From assembly GCA_011046015.1 (NCBI GenBank), contig DSBO01000038.1, positions 1 to 7,063 on the forward strand: 7,063 nucleotides of DNA. Direction: 5' to 3'. Shown here piece by piece: positions 1 to 5,909 of this stretch; within the stretch, counting starts at the first letter, position 1, and every line of letters starts with the position of its first letter. This DNA is from Thioalkalivibrio sp. (GTDB lineage: Bacteria > Pseudomonadota > Gammaproteobacteria > SpSt-1174). Made by a program: the position numbers and the translations under genes. Under the pieces are notes generated by a model that saw only the letters and a list, made by a program, of their open reading frames with translations, did not search any database and was not told the origin of the DNA.

Positions 1-766
1 CGTCCACGACCACGTCGCCGAGGGTGAGTGACAGGGTGGCGCCGCCCTCGTCGGGCTCATCGGGTCGCTTGCTCCCGCCCCGGCCCGCGGAGTTCTCCCG
101 GCCCTCGACATTGGGGTCTACCAGTACCACGGTGGCCGCGGGGCCGACGGCGATCGCGCCGCCTGCGCGACGCAGGTAATAGCTGGTCTCGAGATCCCCT
201 GAACCGGATGCGGGGCCTGTCTTGATCAAGGTTTACGTGGTCTCGCCGCCCGTGAGCGTGAGGCCCTCGATGGTCACGTCGATGGTGCCGGCATCCGCGT
301 AGACATGAAAGAACCGGTCCGGCTCGGGAGCTTCTGCATCCCACTGGATCGTGGTGACGTCCGAACCGGCGCCGACGATGCGCACGCTCGCGGTCAGATC
401 GAGGTCGCCGATTTCTGCATCCGGGGTGTTGGTGACCGTGGGCTCCACAGCCGGATCTGCATTGTCCGGGTCGTTGAAGCCTTCATCCGCGCCCCCGATC
501 GAGAGCGTGTAGGTCCCGGCGGCCAGCACAATGGTGTCGCTGGTGCCATAGGCGTCGGTGAGGTCGGCTGCGCATCCGTGCAGGTCCGCCCCGGCGTTGA
601 TCGAGAGCACCGCCTCGCGCAGGGTGCAGTTGGCGTCGTCGATGACGCCGTCGGTCGACGAGTCGACCACGATCGTGGCTGCCTGCAGCGGCGCGGCGCC
701 GAGGGCGGCGAGCACCATCGAGGCCAGTAGTGTCTTGCGGTGTACGTGTGTTGTCCTGATTTTTAT
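1..766 (-). pseudogene. CSLREA-domain secreted beta-helix-type protein, interrupted by in-frame stop; runs off left edge
   Basis: Read leftward, the frame encodes a hydrophobic signal segment (MVLAALGAAPLQA, probable cleavage after LQA). A CSLREA-type domain follows at once: IVVDSSTDG, then NCTLREAV (the family's CxLREA motif), then GDLDL, VRIVGAG and VTIEGLTLTGG. These match the usual start of secreted right-handed beta-helix proteins. An in-frame TAA at 233-235 stops the frame after GGETT. The same frame then stays open for 77 codons to the window edge, with G or C at about 80% of third positions and text such as GGAIAVGPAATVVLVDP and ENSAGRGGS that continues the beta-helix style. I therefore call one broken gene rather than a short complete one. 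No ATG lies upstream of the signal segment. The best-placed start is ATA at 764-766, which would give M-KIRTTHVHRKTLLAS. The frame is open back to a GTG at 850, but that GTG lies within the predicted promoter. CSLREA proteins are secreted or surface proteins of unknown function. A genuine short protein, stop-codon readthrough or a sequencing error remain possible. Confidence 0.65.
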
Positions 767-780
767 GCTTGCCCCCCCTT
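767..780 (-). promoter_or_regulatory. Possible ribosome binding site of the CSLREA gene
   Basis: On the minus strand AAGGGGGGG is followed by CAAGC and then ATA (764-766). The spacing suits a Shine-Dalgarno sequence serving a start at that ATA codon and no other candidate start. This supports the idea that the codon was once ATG. The purine run is only a partial match to AAGGAGG. Confidence 0.35.
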
Positions 781-827
781 GGAGATGACGTTCGTGGCCT
801 GGCGCAAGGCGAACCACCCGAGTACTG

Positions 828-855
828 AATATAGACGGATTTCCCAACACTTCAG
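828..855 (-). promoter_or_regulatory. Candidate sigma-70 promoter for the CSLREA gene
   Basis: Minus-strand CTGAAG (850-855) and TATATT (828-833) are separated by 16 bases. The -10 box is good and the -35 box weak. The site lies downstream of the terminator of the large neighbouring gene, so the CSLREA gene would need its own promoter. Its position makes the GTG at 850 an unlikely start, because that codon would lie upstream of the transcription start. Confidence 0.4.
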
Positions 856-946
856 GCGCCTTTTGTGACGTGGCGCAAGTGACTGGTAAAAAGGCAGGCG
901 ATAGCCGGGGGCCGGGAAGGCCGGTCGCGAGTCATGCGGGCAAAGA

Positions 947-981
947 AAAGGCCCGGTACTGGAAACCAGTACCGGGCCTTT
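947..981 (-). terminator. Strong intrinsic terminator (16-bp perfect stem)
   Basis: AAAGGCCCGGTACTGG at 947-962 is the exact reverse complement of 966-981, with a 3-base loop. On the minus strand the stem ends in a T-rich run (CCTTTTCTTTG), as expected of a rho-independent terminator for the 1099-residue gene that stops at 1029. The A-rich left flank and T-rich right flank could let it work in both directions. Confidence 0.85.
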
Positions 982-989
982 GGGTTGAG

Positions 990-1013
990 CCCCTGCCGGT
1001 CAACCGGCAGGGG
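990..1013 (-). terminator. Second GC-rich hairpin just after the stop codon
   Basis: CCCCTGCCGGT (990-1000) pairs perfectly with ACCGGCAGGGG (1003-1013). With the closing T-A pair open this is a 10-bp stem with a 4-base loop. It starts about 15 bases after the stop codon of the large gene and lies just before the main terminator. It lacks its own T-run, so it may add to termination or protect the mRNA 3' end rather than terminate alone. Confidence 0.55.
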
Positions 1014-1028
1014 GTGTTGCCTTGTCGC

Positions 1029-4000
1029 TTAGTGCAGTACCTTGCCCATCCGGCGGCGCAGGGCGAGGTAGCCCAGGGCCAGCAGGACGAAGCCTGGCAG
1101 CAGCGGGTCGAAGGCCGACTTGCCGTCGCCGATGGCGCAGCCACTGCTGCCACCGCCGGTGCCCGGCAGGCCGCCACCGTTGCCCGGCGGGACGTAGGTG
1201 TCGCCACCGTCATCCCCGATCACCGGTTCGTCGACCACGGGGGCATCCGGCACGACGACTGCGAAGTTCGGGTCGTCGTACCACACGCGGGCGTAGGCGG
1301 CGTCGGCATCGATCAGGTCGCCGGTAGTGCCATCGTGCTGGAGCTGAGCCCACACGGCGTACAGCGTGTCGCCGGCCGGGCTCATCGCCAGGCTGGCCTC
1401 GGAGGCCTCGACGTTGCTGCCCGTGGTGATGCGATCGAACTCGTTGCAGAACACGCCGGCGGATCCAGCACCCGGCAGGCAGGTGGTTTCCATTTCCGAC
1501 TCAGTCGCCCAGACCTGGTAGTGGTCGCCAAACGCCACGGCGCGACCGTAGTACAGGTCCAGCGGCTCCGCCTCACCCTCGCTCACGGTGGTGTTGTCAC
1601 CGGTCTCGAAGACCACGAAGAAGCGCGACGGGTTGAACTCGTCGGAATCGTAGTCGTAGGTGAGGTCACCGTCCGCACCGATGCTCGGCATGGTGGGCGG
1701 GTCCGGGGCATAGCGAGGGTCGAGAACCGTCAGCTTGAACGTGCCGGTTCCTGCGTCGTAGAAGTCCTCCCAGCTCGTGAACTGCGAGCGCAGCTGCGAG
1801 ACGTTGCGGGCCTGCTCCGGCGCGCCAGCGACGTAGTCGGTGCAGATACGCGTCTCGTCGCTGGCGGTCTCACCGTCGCGCATGAGTTCGCAGGTGGTCG
1901 TACCCGCACCGCCCCAGGTCGTCGGGGTGGTGGTCCAGGTGCGGCCGCCGTCGAAGGAGCGACGGATGTACAGCTCGTAGCGGTCGGAGCCCTTGGCGTT
2001 GAGCTTCCAGTTCGGCGACCAGGCGTACATCACGACGGCCAGATCACCCCACAAGTAGCCTCGATGACCCTTGGCCACGTCCAGCGGGTTGTGCCAGGAC
2101 TGGTCGTCCAGGTTATCGCCCAGCGAGTCGAAGGTGCCGCACTCCGGCGAACCCGGGCATTGGATCCAGGTGACCACCTTGTCGAAGGCCGTCTGGTCCA
2201 TCGGGTCCTCGGTGGCGATGCCTGACTCATCGATGGTCGGGCAGACGCCATCGCTGACGTCGTTGTCGCCGCCGCCCCCGGTGGTGCACTCGGTGGGAGT
2301 GACCCCCGACATGTTGATGGCCGGGCTCATGCATACGCCCTTCGGGTAGTACGGGTTGCTGCCGTCCGTGAAGAGCGTCTGTTCACACACCAGGTTGGCA
2401 AAGTCGTACGGGTTCACCGAGGCGCCGGCATTGATGACGCGACGCGCCATGATGTCGGCCGGGCCGCCCTGGTTCATCAGGCCCTGCTTATAGAGCAGAA
2501 GGGCGGTGAGCTGGCTGCCCGCCACGTTGCTCAGGGGCTGAACCATCAGGCTGCCACGACGCGCGATCTCGGTGCGGTAGATATCGAAGTTGTAGGCGCC
2601 GAAATCCCACATGTCCGCCGTGTTCATCGGCGGGAAGATCTCGCCCGTGCGCCAGTCGGTCTCGGGCTGGTTGATCAGGTTGCCCTGACTGACCAGGTTG
2701 CGTACCAGGCTGGTGTCGGAGGTGTCCGCAGAGGTCTGCGGCTTGCCCATGTCGAAGGAGTAGTACCAGATGTTCTTGCCGTCGTCGGCAACTTCGCAAT
2801 CTGCCTCGCCTTCAGTACAGGGAGTGGCGGTCGCCACGCCGGTCTCGCCGACCTTGAAGAAGTAGCGGCCCATGCCCTTGCTTTCTTCAGAGATCACCAC
2901 GACCCAGGCGCTGTCGGTGACGCCGTCGTTGTTGCTGTCACGCGCCTGCAGCGACAGGCGCGCACGGGTTGCGGCCATGTTGCCCACGTTCGGCAGGCCA
3001 TCCTCGCTCACGCAGATGGGCTGCAGGTTGTTCTGCGGGCCCAGCGGGATGTCGACGGTATCGGCGCACTGGTTCTTGAGGCTGTACGCCGCGGCGAGGG
3101 TGCCATCGCAGTAGGCGTCGGTGTCGCCGTCCGCGTTGCAGCGGGCGTTGTTGGTCAGGCGCATCGGTACCGCGAACGGGACGTAGACGCCGGGCTTTTC
3201 GGTGGTGGTCGGCCAGTAGCCGCCCTCACCCGTCAGCGGGGTCGGGGCGCCGTCAACGTCGACAGTCTGGAAGTGTTCCCAGGGCAGGAACGAATACCAC
3301 ACATCGGTCTGGCTGTTGGCGATGGCGCCGCTCCAGCCCTCGCCCGGGCCTTGGCCGGAACCGGGCAGCAGGCCATCCGGGTCTTCCTGCCAGGTGATGG
3401 CGGCGCCGGCATCGGCGACCATCTGGATCTCGACGCGGTTCACGTCGCGGCGGCCGGAGGTCAGGCGCTCGGGCTTGTACCACACCATGTGGTTTGTTTC
3501 GATAACACCGTCAGTACGCGGATCGTCACCCTCGACGAGCACGCCGCGAGCGGTCCACAGGCAGTTGAAGGGGATTTCGCCCACGGAGGGGTAACCCAGA
3601 GCCGTGTAGTCGACGGAGCCCTGGTTGCCGGCGACGCCGAAGACGTCGTCCAGGTAGAGGTCCGTGCCGGGAACGATGCCGAGGTAGTCGGCCAGGTCCG
3701 GCTTGGCGGTCAGGGCGTTGTAGCCGGGCGTGCCGGTCGCGCAGTAGCGGCTCTGCCAGGCGACTACCACGTTGCGGCCCGCCGTGGCGTGCACCATGTT
3801 GGTCACGTCGCCGGGATACTCCGCAACGACGCCCGGAGCCGGGTTCGAGACAGTGAGTGAAGATTGGGTGGCGGACTCGGACAGGTTGGTCTGCTTCCAG
3901 GTCTGGCCGTCGTCCAGGCTGATGGCGCCGTAGGCGTCGCGCAGGCCGTGGCCAGCAAAGCCGCCGGAATTCTCGTCTCCGACCGGTTCAGCCGCCTCGA

Positions 4001-4328
4001 CCTGGCCGTACAGGAACACGCTGATGAGCGGTTTGGCGACGTCTTTGTCCTTAACAAGCTCACCGAGGTTGTCACCCGGAACGCCGTCATCGGCATTGTA
4101 GGGCACGGTGGCGGGTTCGCCACTTGCCGTCTGCGCCGGCACGTAGAAGCGCAGGTACTTGATGAAGGCGTGCTCGGCCTCCGGGAGGGGAACAGGCGTC
4201 GTATCGTGAATGGTGTCGGACATGCTCTTGCTGATCTGTTCGCCGACGGCGGCAAACGCCGGTGGCGCCAGCAGGGCTGCCCCCGTGACGGCCGCCGCGA
4301 TGGCGATGGGTATGGCTTTGATACGCAT
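1029..4328 (-). CDS. Large secreted surface protein with Asp-box motifs and Cys-type C-terminal sorting signal (choice-of-anchor type)
   Basis: This is a 1099-residue protein. ATG at 4326-4328 is chosen because a perfect AAGGAG lies six bases upstream; an in-frame ATG ten codons earlier has no such signal. Residues 1-26 are a classic signal peptide (MRIKAIPIAIAAAVTG, ending PAFA before AVGEQ). Two Asp-box motifs are visible, SLDDGQTW (137-144) and SFDGGRTW (791-798). They are typical of sialidase/BNR-like beta-propellers, but no catalytic set is recognisable. Acidic loops such as DSNNDGVTD (464-472) and a DGDTD stretch near residue 400 could bind calcium. A Gly/Ser/Pro-rich linker leads to SSGCAIGDG (Cys 1064), DP (1074-1075), a hydrophobic helix and RRR (1091-1093). 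This is a tripartite anchor resembling JDVT-CTERM or Myxo-CTERM signals, which dedicated intramembrane proteases are thought to process. Overall it resembles the large 'choice-of-anchor' proteins of Gram-negative bacteria (family recalled, not searched). It is probably exported by Sec and displayed at the cell surface; its function is unknown. It stands alone, with its own leader and terminator. Confidence 0.85.
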   Translation of the reverse strand: MRIKAIPIAIAAAVTGAALLAPPAFAAVGEQISKSMSDTIHDTTPVPLPEAEHAFIKYLRFYVPAQTASGEPATVPYNADDGVPGDNLGELVKDKDVAKPLISVFLYGQVEAAEPVGDENSGGFAGHGLRDAYGAISLDDGQTWKQTNLSESATQSSLTVSNPAPGVVAEYPGDVTNMVHATAGRNVVVAWQSRYCATGTPGYNALTAKPDLADYLGIVPGTDLYLDDVFGVAGNQGSVDYTALGYPSVGEIPFNCLWTARGVLVEGDDPRTDGVIETNHMVWYKPERLTSGRRDVNRVEIQMVADAGAAITWQEDPDGLLPGSGQGPGEGWSGAIANSQTDVWYSFLPWEHFQTVDVDGAPTPLTGEGGYWPTTTEKPGVYVPFAVPMRLTNNARCNADGDTDAYCDGTLAAAYSLKNQCADTVDIPLGPQNNLQPICVSEDGLPNVGNMAATRARLSLQARDSNNDGVTDSAWVVVISEESKGMGRYFFKVGETGVATATPCTEGEADCEVADDGKNIWYYSFDMGKPQTSADTSDTSLVRNLVSQGNLINQPETDWRTGEIFPPMNTADMWDFGAYNFDIYRTEIARRGSLMVQPLSNVAGSQLTALLLYKQGLMNQGGPADIMARRVINAGASVNPYDFANLVCEQTLFTDGSNPYYPKGVCMSPAINMSGVTPTECTTGGGGDNDVSDGVCPTIDESGIATEDPMDQTAFDKVVTWIQCPGSPECGTFDSLGDNLDDQSWHNPLDVAKGHRGYLWGDLAVVMYAWSPNWKLNAKGSDRYELYIRRSFDGGRTWTTTPTTWGGAGTTTCELMRDGETASDETRICTDYVAGAPEQARNVSQLRSQFTSWEDFYDAGTGTFKLTVLDPRYAPDPPTMPSIGADGDLTYDYDSDEFNPSRFFVVFETGDNTTVSEGEAEPLDLYYGRAVAFGDHYQVWATESEMETTCLPGAGSAGVFCNEFDRITTGSNVEASEASLAMSPAGDTLYAVWAQLQHDGTTGDLIDADAAYARVWYDDPNFAVVVPDAPVVDEPVIGDDGGDTYVPPGNGGGLPGTGGGSSGCAIGDGKSAFDPLLPGFVLLALGYLALRRRMGKVLH

Positions 4329-4334
4329 TGTTAG

Positions 4335-4340
4335 CTCCTT
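4335..4340 (-). promoter_or_regulatory. Shine-Dalgarno AAGGAG fixing the start of the large surface protein
   Basis: Minus-strand AAGGAG is followed by six bases (CTAACA) and then ATG at 4328. The upstream in-frame ATG at 4358 lies before this site and would put ten extra residues ahead of an already complete signal peptide, so the downstream ATG is preferred. Confidence 0.85.
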
Positions 4341-4343
4341 GGT

Positions 4344-4372
4344 GTGGCTCACATGCATCGTGGGTTACATGC
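4344..4372 (-). repeat. Imperfect 13-bp direct repeat before the Shine-Dalgarno site
   Basis: On the minus strand GCATGTAACCCAC (4360-4372) and GCATGTGAGCCAC (4344-4356) match at 11 of 13 positions with a 16-bp period. The first copy contains ATGTAA, a start codon immediately followed by a stop. The second contains the rejected in-frame ATG. The repeat could be a protein or RNA-binding element near the translation start, or chance. Confidence 0.35.
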
Positions 4373-4374
4373 TA

Positions 4375-4399
4375 AGCCCCGGGGTATTCGCCCGGGGCT
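4375..4399 (-). promoter_or_regulatory. Leader hairpin 1 (9-bp perfect stem)
   Basis: AGCCCCGGG (4375-4383) pairs with CCCGGGGCT (4391-4399) around a 7-base loop. It ends about 35 bases before the Shine-Dalgarno site in the 5' leader of the large surface protein. No T-run follows on either strand, so it is not a typical terminator. Confidence 0.5.
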
Positions 4400-4404
4400 G
4401 TTGT

Positions 4405-4430
4405 CGGAACCGGGCTTGTGCCCGGTTCCG
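4405..4430 (-). promoter_or_regulatory. Leader hairpin 2 (11-bp perfect stem)
   Basis: CGGAACCGGGC (4405-4415) pairs perfectly with GCCCGGTTCCG (4420-4430) around a 4-base loop, ACAA on the minus strand. It is separated from hairpin 1 by only five bases, so the two could stack. It lacks a T-run. Confidence 0.55.
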
Positions 4431-4433
4431 GTT

Positions 4434-4465
4434 GCGTCCCGCCTGCGCCGCAGCAGCCGGGTCGC
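4434..4465 (-). promoter_or_regulatory. Leader hairpin 3 (imperfect)
   Basis: GCGTCCCG (4434-4441) pairs with CGGGTCGC (4458-4465) with one mismatch. CTGC and GCAG (4443-4446 and 4450-4453) can form a small inner stem. It lies directly upstream of hairpin 2 in the transcript. In GC-rich DNA a structure of this quality could be fortuitous. Confidence 0.3.
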
Positions 4466-4575
4466 GTTAGTTGCCTGATCTGATCGATGCCCCGGTTGTC
4501 GGCAGGGGGGGGGCAGCGGGTGGGTTGAGTTTAGACGGGCATGGAGAGACATCGAGGCAGGCACAGGGCGCAGAG

Positions 4576-4621
4576 TCGCCCGGTCGCTCCACCTGCGGTT
4601 GTACAGGTGGAAACCGGGCGA
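4576..4621 (-). promoter_or_regulatory. Leader hairpin 4 (two-part stem with internal loop)
   Basis: The outer stem TCGCCCGGT (4576-4584) / ACCGGGCGA (4613-4621) encloses an asymmetric internal loop (four bases opposite two) and an inner stem CCACCTG (4589-4595) / CAGGTGG (4604-4610) with an 8-base loop. Sixteen perfect pairs around an internal loop look more like a structured RNA element than a terminator. I could not match it to a riboswitch class I know. Confidence 0.5.
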
Positions 4622-4702
4622 TGGTATGTGCTTTGTTCTCCCCCGCTCAGGCAAATCCCCCCGTGCCCTGTGTTCGGATGTTTCAGCATCCTACGCAAAT
4701 CA

Positions 4703-4730
4703 AGTATAGGCGGTTGTCTGAGACTGTAAG
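4703..4730 (-). promoter_or_regulatory. Candidate sigma-70 promoter for the large surface protein
   Basis: Minus-strand CTTACA (4725-4730) and TATACT (4703-4708) are spaced by 16 bases inside the AT-richer part of the intergenic region. Transcription would start near 4696 and give a leader of roughly 370 nt containing all four hairpins. The spacer carries a short dyad, GTCT-G-AGAC (4716-4724). Confidence 0.5.
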
Positions 4731-4789
4731 TGATCTGGCGCAATATCACCCCTTGTTTGTGATGCGTTTCCGTAAAACATTGTTGCAAG

Positions 4790-4807
4790 TGTTACGAGAC
4801 TGTCACA
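4790..4807. promoter_or_regulatory. Candidate operator: 18-bp dyad TGTTAC-N6-GTCACA
   Basis: The half-sites TGTTAC (4790-4795) and GTCACA (4802-4807) are inverted with one mismatch and a 6-base spacer. The layout is common for dimeric helix-turn-helix regulators. It lies about 60 bp upstream of the predicted -35 box, where an activator could bind. The 8-mer GAGACTGT occurs here (4796-4803) and again at 4720-4727, overlapping the promoter. It does not match the full CRP/FNR consensus. Confidence 0.35.
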
Positions 4808-5123
4808 AATATCGATTCAGGTCGCTCCTGTCCGGTGTTTCGGCGCGTATATGAGCGATTGATTGATTAGTGATTGGTCATGTTTGGGCGGCGGCCAGCT
4901 GGAGCAGGCAAGGCGCGCTGGATTCATGTGCGCATGGATGAGGCGGCGCCCGGTACCTCGTGCAGCCTGCCGGTGATCGGGGACGGGCTTCACTACCATG
5001 GCTTGCGCAGCGCCTGCATGCGAACCCTGACGCCCGAGGCAGTGTCGTGAAACGCGCCATCCTTTGTAGTGTCACCCGTTCCAGGCGCCGATAGCCAGCG
5101 AACCCGGTCGTTCCTGCATCCGG
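4808..5123. other. Intergenic stretch with no recognised gene
   Basis: This is the right part of the gap between the cbiO stop and the large surface-protein gene. The short open frames here on both strands have no recognisable domain, signal peptide or good ribosome binding site. A short tetranucleotide-like run (ATTG repeated, about 4857-4875) marks the AT-richer end. I looked for a terminator for the cbi operon between about 5040 and 5123 and saw no convincing stem with a T-run. Confidence 0.5.
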
Positions 5124-5909
5124 TCAGTCCCAGTCGTGCAGGTGGAAATGCCGGTGCGCGGTTTTACCGTGGCGGTGCCGATGGCTGTGGACGAGGTTGG
5201 CCTCGATGAGGAGGTCGCGGTTTTTCAGGAACGCATCCACCGGACCATCGTGCAGCAGGTGGTGATCCTCGCCGAGCACCAGGGCGCGTTCGCCGAGCTC
5301 CGGGGCGAGGGAGAGATTGTGGGTGGTGACGAGGGTGGTGACGTCAAGGTCCTGCAGCAGGTCGATGAGCCAGCCGGTGGAGCGGGGGTCGAGCGAGGCG
5401 GTGGGCTCGTCGAGCAGCAGGACCTTCGGTTCGAGCGCCAGCAGGGCGGCGAGGCAGACCTTCTGCTTCTCGCCACCGGAGAGGGTGAAGGGCGGGCGGT
5501 GCAGGTGCCGGGTGACGCCGACCGTTTCGGCCCAGTGATGCACGCGTGCGCCCACGTCCTTTTCGTCACCCGGCAGCAGCTGGCGCAGGCCGAAGGCGAT
5601 CTCGTCGAACACCGTGGGGTTGAAGAGCATGGTGTCCGGGGTCTGGAACAGCAGTGCGACCTCGCGGCGGAAGCGCCGGTGGTACCCGGCATCCTTCAGC
5701 TGCGCGGCGGTGACGAGCGTGCCCGCGTAGCGATACGCGCCGGCGGTGGGAAACACCAGGCCGTCGATGAGCTTGAGCAGGGTGGACTTGCCGCTGCCGT
5801 TGGCGCCGAGCAGCACCACCTGTTCACCGGCCGTGATCTCGAAGCTCACCTCGCGCAGGGCCGGCGTGCCCGGGTCGACCGCGTGGCTCACGCCCTCGAG
5901 GCGGATCAT
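5124..5909 (-). CDS. cbiO: Cobalt/nickel ECF transporter ATP-binding subunit CbiO
   Basis: This 261-residue cytoplasmic ATPase powers import of cobalt or nickel by an energy-coupling-factor transporter. All ABC motifs are present in order: Walker A GANGSGKST (35-43), Q-loop glutamine (Gln89 in LLFQTPD), signature LSGGEKQ (143-149), Walker B with catalytic Glu (VLLLDEP, Glu168), D-loop SLD (172-174) and switch histidine (His197 in TTHN). The C-terminal tail is histidine-rich, with eight His between 241 and 258 in an alternating H-x-H pattern, as seen in many CbiO/NikO proteins and likely to bind metal. The length is typical of the family. Its ATG overlaps the cbiQ stop (ATGA), so the two are translationally coupled. 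ATP-binding subunits of other ECF systems look similar; the His tail and the cbiM-cbiQ neighbours support the metal assignment. Cobalt and nickel cannot be told apart from this sequence. Confidence 0.93.
   Translation of the reverse strand: MIRLEGVSHAVDPGTPALREVSFEITAGEQVVLLGANGSGKSTLLKLIDGLVFPTAGAYRYAGTLVTAAQLKDAGYHRRFRREVALLFQTPDTMLFNPTVFDEIAFGLRQLLPGDEKDVGARVHHWAETVGVTRHLHRPPFTLSGGEKQKVCLAALLALEPKVLLLDEPTASLDPRSTGWLIDLLQDLDVTTLVTTHNLSLAPELGERALVLGEDHHLLHDGPVDAFLKNRDLLIEANLVHSHRHRHGKTAHRHFHLHDWD

Noticed and set aside
57..344. Alternative minus-strand frame suggesting a frameshift in the CSLREA gene
   Set aside because: Its text is Arg-rich shadow sequence. The original frame continues sensibly after the TAA, so a nonsense change fits better than a frameshift.
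870..2225. Long plus-strand open frame (451 codons)
   Set aside because: It lies antisense to the large surface-protein gene and across its terminators. Its composition (Val/Gly/Arg/His-rich, no domain) is typical of the reverse strand of GC-rich coding DNA, and it has no credible start signal.
4375..4430. CRISPR-like or repeat array from the tandem hairpins
   Set aside because: The stems differ in sequence and there is no regular repeat-spacer spacing; they are simple separate hairpins.
4576..4621. Cobalamin or c-di-GMP riboswitch
   Set aside because: I could not find the conserved sequence boxes of these classes in the region. It also lies downstream of the cbi operon, not upstream of it.
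4790..4807. CRP/FNR binding site
   Set aside because: One half (TGTGAC on the minus strand) fits, but the other half does not match TCACA at the required spacing.
4471..4854. Plus-strand open frame of 127 codons in the intergenic region
   Set aside because: It has no recognisable domain and no good ribosome binding site, and it runs through the hairpin leader and the promoter of the opposite strand.
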